Source: an uncultured Candidatus Midichloriaceae bacterium (lineage in GTDB: Bacteria > Pseudomonadota > Alphaproteobacteria > Rickettsiales > Midichloriaceae). Taken from it: a stretch of DNA of 5,856 nucleotides. Made by a program: the position numbers and the translations under genes. The DNA is taken from NCBI GenBank assembly GCA_905479795.1, contig CAJQNX010000024.1:1-5856 (forward strand), in the 5' to 3' direction. The notes beneath the pieces were generated by a model. It saw only the letters and a program-made list of their open reading frames with translations. It did not search any database and had not been told where the DNA came from. Of the stretch, positions 1 to 5,410 are shown in pieces; the first letter of the stretch is position 1, and the number at the start of each line of letters is the position of its first letter.

Positions 1-270
1 TTGAAAGGCTTTTGCTCTAAAACAGGTGTTTAAAAAGACTTTTTGCTTAATTTATCCTTTTTTAGTAAAATCTTCGTTGTTGCTTTTGCCATCAGATCAG
101 CCATTTAATGCATGAATGAGGGGTTTTTATCCAGGCACTAAATACCTGTTACAGAATCTTTTATATAGGCAAAACTACTATTGATCATCATTTCAAACAC
201 CACTACTTTTAATAAAGTCTGGATTTTTCTTTTAAATAAATCAACAATTTTTTTAATTTAGACAAATTTT
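1..270. other. Region downstream of pgeF without a recognisable gene
   Basis: I find no RNA gene, terminator-grade hairpin or recognisable protein here. The minus strand in the frame of 257 down to 2 has only three stops (at 138-140, 105-107 and 30-32) and reads protein-like, with pieces such as CLDKNPSFMH and a Lys-rich 24-residue stretch starting at ATG 104 (MADLMAKATTKILLKK, ending in KKSF). This could be a decayed gene, but I do not recognise its family and chance is a reasonable alternative. The plus strand holds only a 22-codon frame from ATG 116, also unrecognised. AAAAAGACTTTTT at 32-44 is palindromic but has only a 1-3 base loop and weak A-T pairs. Confidence 0.6.
21..150. repeat. 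Imperfect 12-base inverted repeat pair (21-32 and 139-150)
   Basis: AACAGGTGTTTA at 21-32 matches the reverse complement of TAAATACCTGTT at 139-150 at 11 of 12 bases; the arms are 106 bases apart. This is too far for a terminator. It could be the ends of a small decayed insertion or a chance match; no flanking target duplication is apparent. Confidence 0.3.
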
Positions 271-1038
271 CTATATCTTTATTATCGATATCTGACATCC
301 AAAATGTTTTTCTTCTCTATGCAAAGCTCGTCTACAGCTAAAAAAACTTCTTTCCTCTGAATAAGTATCAATTTCTAAATTATCAACTTTATTTACACCA
401 TATTTTATTAATTTTTCATAGCAATATCCTGGCAAATCAAATAAAAATTTATTACTCACAATTGAATTTTTAAAAAATTTTTTATTTAAACTAGTTTCTT
501 TTAAAAACAACTCATAAAATATCTCATCAACCTCATAATTATTTTGCCTAATGCACGGACCTATTGCAGCATATAATTGACATTTACCATTTTTTTTTAT
601 TTCATTAATTGAATTTTCTATAATACCATCCAAAGATCCCCTCCATCCAGCATGGATTGCTATGGCAATTTTATTTTCATTATCCCAAACCAATATTGGC
701 ACACAATCTGCAGTAATCACCCCTATAACACTATCCTTCTTGGATGTATAAATCGCATCTCCCTCTGTTTTATTTATAGTATGATTTGCCTTTATTAGCA
801 TATTTGAGTGAATTTGCCTCAATAAAGTTAAATTTTCTAAATCAGCATTTAAGCATTGAGTTGCAATAGCTAAATTATTTTTAACATTCTCAATTTCATC
901 AGAGCAATTTAATTTACAATTTAGACTATGAAATTTATCAGAGCTTTTGCCACCATTTCTAGTAAAAAACCCATGTTTAACTCCAATATTCTTCAACAAA
1001 GGTGATTCAATAAAAATATTCTGCATACTAATTTTCAT
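271..1038 (-). CDS. pgeF: Peptidoglycan editing factor PgeF (YfiH/DUF152, laccase-like purine nucleoside phosphorylase fold)
   Basis: Members of this family (formerly polyphenol oxidase/laccase-domain YfiH) act in the cytoplasm; E. coli PgeF keeps L-Ser from replacing L-Ala in peptidoglycan precursors, and relatives cleave purine nucleosides. The 255-residue product has the full family pattern: HGFFTRNGG (22-30), RQIHS with zinc ligand His77, GDAIYT (93-98), ITADCVPILVWD with Cys112, AIHAGWRG with His129, and AAIGPCI (157-163). The His-Cys-His metal/catalytic set is therefore intact. The C-terminus has FFSCRRALHR and then HFGCQISII, where many relatives have a GR pair (here Gly247-Cys248). 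The start at 1038 overlaps the gshA stop (ATGA); a second in-frame ATG at 1026 is possible. An A9 run at 590-598 lies in codons 147-150. With dacF it is the second gene of the run tied to peptidoglycan. The exact substrate in this organism cannot be read from sequence. Confidence 0.92.
   Translation of the reverse strand: MKISMQNIFIESPLLKNIGVKHGFFTRNGGKSSDKFHSLNCKLNCSDEIENVKNNLAIATQCLNADLENLTLLRQIHSNMLIKANHTINKTEGDAIYTSKKDSVIGVITADCVPILVWDNENKIAIAIHAGWRGSLDGIIENSINEIKKNGKCQLYAAIGPCIRQNNYEVDEIFYELFLKETSLNKKFFKNSIVSNKFLFDLPGYCYEKLIKYGVNKVDNLEIDTYSEERSFFSCRRALHREEKHFGCQISIIKI
590..598 (-). repeat. A9 homopolymer inside pgeF
   Basis: Nine consecutive T on the plus strand are nine A in the pgeF message. 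They cover the last base of Ile147, Lys148, Lys149 and the first two bases of Asn150. Runs of this length are known sites of replication and transcription slippage in AT-rich genomes. A shift here would remove the last 105 residues or so but leave the His77/Cys112/His129 set. Confidence 0.85.
1035..1038 (-). other. ATGA stop/start overlap between gshA and pgeF
   Basis: The gshA stop TGA (1037-1035) shares bases with the pgeF start ATG (1038-1036). The 4-base overlap is the classical arrangement for termination-reinitiation. No Shine-Dalgarno sequence precedes the pgeF ATG (GAAAAAATTGA lies just upstream), which supports coupling. If the second ATG at 1026 were used instead, the coupling would be looser. 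Confidence 0.75.
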
Positions 1039-2219
1039 TCAATTTTTTCATAAGCTACCGCAATTGTTGCCAATTTGCTTAACAATAACTCACTTGGAGA
1101 TATTTTTGAGTTTTGAGTAAATAACATTCCTTTCGAATTTAAATTATTATCAATGCCCTTAACTGTGTTATATCTCATGAATTTTCCTATTACTTTAGCG
1201 CCCACTAGATAAATAATACTTTCTGCTGGATAATTTTCAACTTTTTCTATTGTTGGAATACCTTCTTGTATTATTACCTCTGAATTAATCACATTATCTT
1301 TTATTGTATTTAAGCCATGCCTAAGTTTTTTATTGAGGTTAATAATTTCATCCCCAGTCTTGACTGATATTATCCCTCTTCCAAATGTCCCATTATTTGG
1401 TTTAATAAATACAACAGGCTCTTGCTGAATATGGTATTCATCATATTTCTTTTGAATTTCAATTAGGAGCTTATCAATTTTTTGAGCTATACATTCCAGT
1501 CCTTCCTTCTTTTTGAAATTAACATCAGTGCATTTTGAGTAATATGTGCTAATTAACCAAGGATCAATTTTAAACTCAGTACAAAATAGACGCACAAGAT
1601 CATTATATGCTTCATAATGAAAACATTTTCTCCTGTTATGCCATCCATATTTTAAATTTGGCAATATTGGAATCGATAAATCAATCAGCTTTTCTGGGAT
1701 TTTTTCTGTCAGATCATTGTTCAGTATAATTAAATCAGGCGACCAATCGTCATTCGTAACAACTGCTGAGCCTTGTTTTTTAAATTGAAAAATCTCCAAA
1801 CCCTCAATATCAATTGGCTCCTCAGCTATAGTCAGAATCTTTATATCAAGATTTGTGTCCTGCAGCGCTTTAAATAAAAATTTAATGTTTTCATAATAAC
1901 TAACATTTCTTGTAAATTGTTCTGAAATTAATGCTATTCTTTTTGCACTAGGAAAAAATTTACTAAAGTACTGGGAAAAATATTGCGTTGCCTTTTGTAA
2001 GCCCTGTTTTGATATGTTATTAAAACCAGCTGGGAAAAGATTTGTATCTATTGGAGAAATTTTAAACCCCGAATTTCTTATATCAATCGATGAATATAAA
2101 GGAGTATCTTTTAACTCTTTTCCTTGAAGCCATATATCAATTGCTTCTTCGTTACTTAAAACAAAGCTGTCTAAATCATCGATATAATTCTGGATTTTAT
2201 TTTTTTTCAAATTCTGCAT
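1035..2219 (-). CDS. gshA: Glutamate-cysteine ligase, Acidithiobacillus ferrooxidans-type GshA
   Basis: This enzyme makes gamma-glutamylcysteine from glutamate, cysteine and ATP, the committed step of glutathione synthesis. The 394-residue protein resembles the small proteobacterial GshA family first shown in A. ferrooxidans, not the E. coli-type or plant-type ligases. Recognisable blocks are SSIDIRNSGFKISPIDTNLF (43-62) followed by PAGFNN, GWHNRRKCFHYEAYNDL (192-208), and the ATP-grasp-like segment VFIKPNNGTFGRGI (270-283), with EVIIQEGIP (314-322) further on. It appears complete, though somewhat shorter than the roughly 430 residues I recall for the family. The start ATG is 11 bases after rsmE; codons 5-7 carry an A8 run. 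The last four bases (ATGA) overlap the pgeF start, which implies translational coupling. The partner gshB (glutathione synthetase) is not in the window. Family recognition rests on remembered motifs, so it is slightly less certain than for the neighbouring genes. Confidence 0.85.
   Translation of the reverse strand: MQNLKKNKIQNYIDDLDSFVLSNEEAIDIWLQGKELKDTPLYSSIDIRNSGFKISPIDTNLFPAGFNNISKQGLQKATQYFSQYFSKFFPSAKRIALISEQFTRNVSYYENIKFLFKALQDTNLDIKILTIAEEPIDIEGLEIFQFKKQGSAVVTNDDWSPDLIILNNDLTEKIPEKLIDLSIPILPNLKYGWHNRRKCFHYEAYNDLVRLFCTEFKIDPWLISTYYSKCTDVNFKKKEGLECIAQKIDKLLIEIQKKYDEYHIQQEPVVFIKPNNGTFGRGIISVKTGDEIINLNKKLRHGLNTIKDNVINSEVIIQEGIPTIEKVENYPAESIIYLVGAKVIGKFMRYNTVKGIDNNLNSKGMLFTQNSKISPSELLLSKLATIAVAYEKIE
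2200..2207 (-). repeat. A8 homopolymer at the start of gshA
   Basis: Eight consecutive A in the message span Lys5, Lys6 and the first two bases of Asn7 of GshA. A slip here would abolish nearly the whole protein. It is slightly shorter than the two A9 runs and could simply reflect AT bias and lysine/asparagine-rich coding. Confidence 0.8.
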
Positions 2220-2230
2220 TATTTGTTTAA

Positions 2231-2941
2231 TTAGTATAAATTCTGAATAGTAAATATAGCTGCTATAATCGCTGTCTCAGCTCTTAATGTATACTTTCCC
2301 AATTTTACAAAAGTTATATTAAGGTGTTCAAACATATCAATCTCTTCGCTAGAAAAACCTCCCTCTGGTCCAATTAAAAGTATCGTATCTTCATTATAAT
2401 CTATTTTTTCTCTTAGATCCAAAATACTTATCGCATCACTACAATTATGGCATATTATAAAATTTTTATTTTTAGCCATATTTAATAGCTTACCTATATC
2501 TAATATATTATGAATTTTTGGAATATCAAGTCTGCCACATTGTTCTGATGCTTCTTTAGCGACAATATTTAGTTTATCTATATTGATATTTTTTACTATA
2601 GTTCTATCTGTTATCAAAGGGTATATTTCTCTAACATTTAATTCCGTTGCTTTTTGAATGATCAAACTATTATTTTGACGCTTTAATAGCGCAAAGGCTA
2701 AAATAACCTTAGATTTACGCAAACTATTGTCTGTTTTTTCGAATGGAATTAAAAAAATATTTCGTTTATTTTCTAACTCCATTTTGCAAAACCATTCACC
2801 ATCACGCTCGTTATATGCTTTTATAACATCAGCATGCCTTACCTTCATAACATTAACTAGATAATGGGCATCATCTTTTTTCAAAGATATTTTTTCTGAG
2901 TTATGCAATGTATCTGCAATCAATAATCGGATATTACTCAT
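2231..2941 (-). CDS. rsmE: 16S rRNA (uracil(1498)-N3)-methyltransferase RsmE
   Basis: RsmE transfers a methyl group from S-adenosylmethionine to N3 of U1498 in helix 44 of 16S rRNA, in the assembled small subunit. The 236-residue length matches the family (about 240). An N-terminal PUA-like RNA-binding part (about 1-70) includes HYLVNVMKVRHADVI at 26-40. The C-terminal SPOUT (trefoil-knot) domain has QKATELNVREIYPL (96-109), the conserved EASEQCGR block (130-137), and the cofactor-binding knot with LLIGPEGGFSSEEI (188-201) and LGKYTLRAETA (214-224). These knot motifs are diagnostic. The ATG at 2941 lies 8 bases after the dacF stop and has no Shine-Dalgarno sequence, so translation may depend on read-on from upstream. 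It is a housekeeping gene; its place in this run probably reflects genome compaction rather than a shared function. Confidence 0.95.
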   Translation of the reverse strand: MSNIRLLIADTLHNSEKISLKKDDAHYLVNVMKVRHADVIKAYNERDGEWFCKMELENKRNIFLIPFEKTDNSLRKSKVILAFALLKRQNNSLIIQKATELNVREIYPLITDRTIVKNINIDKLNIVAKEASEQCGRLDIPKIHNILDIGKLLNMAKNKNFIICHNCSDAISILDLREKIDYNEDTILLIGPEGGFSSEEIDMFEHLNITFVKLGKYTLRAETAIIAAIFTIQNLY

Positions 2942-2949
2942 TTAAGTAT

Positions 2950-3936
2950 TTAATGAATTTCTAGTGCATCCCAGCATAGTTTATCATTATTATTAGTAAC
3001 TTTTGGTAAGTTGCTTGAGACATATTGAAATACACCTTTTTTAGTATTTTTGGATTTTAATTGTAAAGTATTTTTAGCTTTGACCCTTCCTTTAATACCT
3101 AATCTCGCATATGCATTGTCTAATAAATCTATCATATGATCGTCTCTAATTCTTGCGGTTTGAGCTCCCATAACGATTGCCACTAAATTGCCTTCAGGTT
3201 TTTTTGTTGAGGTTGCAAGATTAAATCCAGAAGCATTCACATACCCTGTTTTCAAACCATCTGCCCATTCATACCTTTTTAACACTCTATTGTGCCCTTT
3301 TATCTCTTTCCCTCTATAAGTAAACGATGTCATAGAGAAAAGATGATAATATCTAGGAAAATCCTTCTTCAGTGCACTTGCTAATTTTGCCATATCTCTC
3401 GCAGTTGTATATTGTTTTTCATGGTGTAATCCATGGGCATTTTGAAAATTAGTATTTTTCATATTCAATTTTTTTGCAGTTTTATTCATTAATCCAATAA
3501 ATTTCCTTCTATCACCTGAGATTGCCTCCCCAAGCACAACAGCAGCATCATTAGCAGATTTCACTATTAAAGCATGAATAGCCTTACGTACAGTAATTTT
3601 TTGCCCTCTTTTTAAATCAATATTACTTCTCGGTTGTTCTGAAGCATGTTTTGACACCGTAAGTTTTTGCAAAGGGGATAGTTTTTTTTTCTTTAAAGTT
3701 TCAAAAGTTATATATAAAGTCATCATTTTAGTAAGTGAAGCGGGATACCTCCTCTGATCGGCATTTTTAGCAAAAAGCACCCTTCCTGTTTTAGCATTGA
3801 TAACAATGCTTGCATAATTAGAAGATCTTAATATCGACGGGGTTATATCGACAGGTTTAGCCCAAACTTCAAAAGACGTAAATAACAAACAAGCTAAAAA
3901 CAGCTTTATTAGAAACAATTTAATGAGCTTTTTCAA
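2950..3936 (-). CDS. dacF: D-alanyl-D-alanine carboxypeptidase, peptidase family S11 (PBP5/DacF type)
   Basis: This secreted serine D,D-carboxypeptidase removes the terminal D-Ala from peptidoglycan stem pentapeptides and so limits cross-linking. The product is 328 residues. All three active-site motifs are intact: S67-L-T-K70 (nucleophile Ser67), S127-A-N129 and K229-T-G231. NAHGL at 167-170 is another family landmark. A signal peptide covers residues 1-26 (MKKLIK, a long hydrophobic core, then V-W-A as the likely cleavage site). The start codon is TTG at 3936; a TAG lies directly upstream in frame, and no ATG occurs before the catalytic serine, so TTG (or a later non-ATG codon) must be used. 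After the catalytic domain (to about 275) there is a short basic tail ending in CWDALEIH, with no PBP5 C-terminal beta domain, no clear amphipathic anchor and no SPOR domain. It lies 32 bases after flgH and 8 bases before rsmE. The symbol is by analogy with alphaproteobacterial dacF; the enzyme class is secure. Confidence 0.9.
   Translation of the reverse strand: MKKLIKLFLIKLFLACLLFTSFEVWAKPVDITPSILRSSNYASIVINAKTGRVLFAKNADQRRYPASLTKMMTLYITFETLKKKKLSPLQKLTVSKHASEQPRSNIDLKRGQKITVRKAIHALIVKSANDAAVVLGEAISGDRRKFIGLMNKTAKKLNMKNTNFQNAHGLHHEKQYTTARDMAKLASALKKDFPRYYHLFSMTSFTYRGKEIKGHNRVLKRYEWADGLKTGYVNASGFNLATSTKKPEGNLVAIVMGAQTARIRDDHMIDLLDNAYARLGIKGRVKAKNTLQLKSKNTKKGVFQYVSSNLPKVTNNNDKLCWDALEIH
3682..3690 (-). 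repeat. A9 homopolymer inside dacF
   Basis: Nine consecutive T on the plus strand are nine A in the dacF message, exactly codons 83-85 (part of the Lys82-85 run). The tract lies 13 codons after the catalytic SLTK motif, so any one-base slip would remove the SAN and KTG motifs and abolish activity. Confidence 0.85.
3934..3936 (-). other. TTG start codon of dacF
   Basis: The frame is closed directly upstream by TAG (3939-3937). TTG is followed by AAA AAG CTC, giving the M-K-K-L opening of a signal peptide. The bases before it read TTTAAGTAG, with no convincing Shine-Dalgarno match. The first in-frame ATG codes for Met71, just after the SLTK motif, so it cannot be the start of a working enzyme. 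Confidence 0.7.
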
Positions 3937-3968
3937 CTACTTAAAATAATAATTACAACTAATTTTAT

Positions 3969-4730
3969 CTAAAATGGTGATATTATGTCAAGAACTTGTT
4001 TTCCATATGGATCCTGTTGATATTGAGATATTTGCCCCCTACCACCATATGACACTCTAGCTTCGGCAATTTGATCTAAATCCACTGAGTTAGCTATAAT
4101 ATCTTCTGGCCTCACAATCCCTGCCACAGTTATTTCTCTTAACTCAAAATTAACTCGCACTTCTTGAGATCCTTTAATTAGAAAATTACCGTTAGGCAAA
4201 ATTCTTATTATTGTAGCTGCAACATTGGTATTAATTGTTTCCTTTCTATCAATTTGTCCATCTCCAGTACTATCAGATTTAGAATTAATTCCCATTAATT
4301 TGCCCGGATCAATATTTTTATCCTTACTTTCAATATTTTTCTCCAAACCAAATAAATTAGGTATACCTAAATTCTTACCACTTTTCCTGGTTTTAGTAGT
4401 TTTATTATTTAATTTTGCTTTATCTTCTATTACAATTTTTACCTTTAAAATATCCCCAACATCTTTTGCCTTTCTCTCTCTAAAAAAGAAAGTTTTTGAA
4501 TCAGGCGCCCATAATGAATTACTAGATAATGACTCATCTTTATTTTGTACAGTTTTCGAATACACTTCATCTAGATTATCTTTATTATAAACGTTTACTT
4601 TGTTTATTTCAGGCGGGTTACCAACATTTTTAAGCTGGTTAAACATTGAAGTACATCCTGAAAAAATCAATAATGCACTAAGCAGTGTAAAAAAATATGT
4701 GTGTTTTAGTATTTTGTTTAAATTAGTCAT
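3969..4730 (-). CDS. flgH: Flagellar L-ring lipoprotein FlgH
   Basis: FlgH forms the L ring, the outer-membrane bushing around the flagellar rod. The 253-residue product begins with a lipoprotein signal: a hydrophobic segment at about 11-24 followed by the lipobox F-S-G-C, with Cys26 as the acylated residue. Family blocks are SNSLWAPDS (70-78), RERKAKDVGDILKVKIV (84-100), NGNFLIKGSQEVRVN (180-194), EITVAGIVRPEDI (199-211), LDQIAEARVSYGGRG (218-232) and a terminal SPF. Residues about 103-165 are a polar Lys/Asn/Asp/Ser-rich insert with LGIPNLFGLEKNI inside; this insert and the C-terminal wording are typical of alphaproteobacterial FlgH. The ATG overlaps the flgA stop by 8 bases. An outer-membrane L ring implies a Gram-negative envelope and, with flgG and flgA, a complete rod/ring programme rather than an isolated relic. 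The protein shows no truncation or frame break. Confidence 0.96.
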   Translation of the reverse strand: MTNLNKILKHTYFFTLLSALLIFSGCTSMFNQLKNVGNPPEINKVNVYNKDNLDEVYSKTVQNKDESLSSNSLWAPDSKTFFFRERKAKDVGDILKVKIVIEDKAKLNNKTTKTRKSGKNLGIPNLFGLEKNIESKDKNIDPGKLMGINSKSDSTGDGQIDRKETINTNVAATIIRILPNGNFLIKGSQEVRVNFELREITVAGIVRPEDIIANSVDLDQIAEARVSYGGRGQISQYQQDPYGKQVLDIISPF

Positions 4731-5391
4731 TCTTTTTTATTTGTACTAATGATGAGCTTAATATTTGTCCAATGACAATTTTATTGGTGTCCTGGATTTT
4801 TACTTTTATTATATTACCTAATCCACCTGAATTCAATGCGGCGCCAGTTGCCTTAATCTCTAAATTATTTCTTGTAAATTGCACCGTTACCAAATCACCT
4901 TTTGCAATTATTATTAAGGGCTTTAAATCATTTACTTTAAACAGAGCATTTTGATCAATATTTCTTTTACTAACCATCCCCACAACTTGATTAGGCTCAA
5001 TAATTGTAGTTGGCTTTATTAAATTAATAGGAAAATTATTCATTATTACGTCATCTTCATCTATAACTTTGCCTTTAGATATCCTATATTTTGCAGCCGG
5101 AGCTGATATATATTTATGGTATACCCCATGTAGCTTATATTGCCTATGACCTAGTGATACATTTGCAACAAACTTATCTTTTGTAGTAATATTAACTCTA
5201 TCAAAAACAATATCATTCTTATCCATCAAATCATTATGTGTAGAGATTTGTATTTGGATATTTGGATATTTTTGTGCTTTTTGAATTTTGGTTGCAACTA
5301 CATTTTTTAACTCATCAAATGTCAAAGCCCAGCAATTATCAAAACAAATTGAGAACATTAAAACTAAGATAAAAATAAAAAATTTTTTCAT
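4723..5391 (-). CDS. flgA: Flagellar P-ring assembly chaperone FlgA
   Basis: FlgA is the periplasmic chaperone needed for polymerisation of FlgI into the P ring around the rod. I start it at 5391 (222 residues) because this ATG is followed directly by a signal peptide, MKKFF, a hydrophobic stretch to about residue 19 and a C-W-A cleavage site near residue 22. An in-frame ATG at 5436 would add 15 mostly polar residues in front of the signal peptide and overlap flgG by 26 bases. The mature part has the SAF-type region (about 96-160, with ISKGKVIDEDDV and VVGMVSKRNIDQNA) and the conserved C-terminal beta domain (about 164-215, with KGDLVTV, IKATGAAL and LGNIIKVK). The N-terminal half is divergent, as is usual for FlgA. 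Its last 8 bases overlap the start of flgH, which suggests translational coupling. Its client FlgI is not encoded in this window. Confidence 0.9.
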   Translation of the reverse strand: MKKFFIFILVLMFSICFDNCWALTFDELKNVVATKIQKAQKYPNIQIQISTHNDLMDKNDIVFDRVNITTKDKFVANVSLGHRQYKLHGVYHKYISAPAAKYRISKGKVIDEDDVIMNNFPINLIKPTTIIEPNQVVGMVSKRNIDQNALFKVNDLKPLIIIAKGDLVTVQFTRNNLEIKATGAALNSGGLGNIIKVKIQDTNKIVIGQILSSSLVQIKKND

Positions 5392-5410
5392 GATTAATTC
5401 AATAAAATAA

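Noticed and set aside
11..24. Minus-strand GTTTTAGAGC, like the start of a type II CRISPR repeat
   Set aside because: Single occurrence, no repeated unit, no spacers and no cas genes; the match is ten bases in AT-rich DNA.
32..44. Palindrome AAAAAGACTTTTT as a terminator
   Set aside because: Five weak A-T pairs around a three-base loop with no G-C stem and no clear T-tract; not a credible intrinsic terminator.
2950..2975. Frameshift in the 3' end of dacF hiding a longer C-terminus
   Set aside because: Both other frames after CWDAL hit stops within about ten codons and rsmE begins 8 bases after the dacF stop, so no hidden extension exists.
4225..4590. Plus-strand 121-codon open frame opposite flgH, hydrophobic
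   Set aside because: It is the antisense of the Lys/Asn/Asp-rich insert of flgH, which automatically reads as Phe/Leu/Ile-rich. No start context or recognisable domain.
4772..4954. Plus-strand 60-codon open frame opposite flgA
   Set aside because: Antisense to the conserved C-terminal domain of FlgA; no independent support.
5253..5268. Tandem 8-base repeat TTTGGATA x2 in flgA
   Set aside because: Only two copies, coding in frame for ordinary sequence (YPNIQIQI); consistent with chance in AT-rich DNA.
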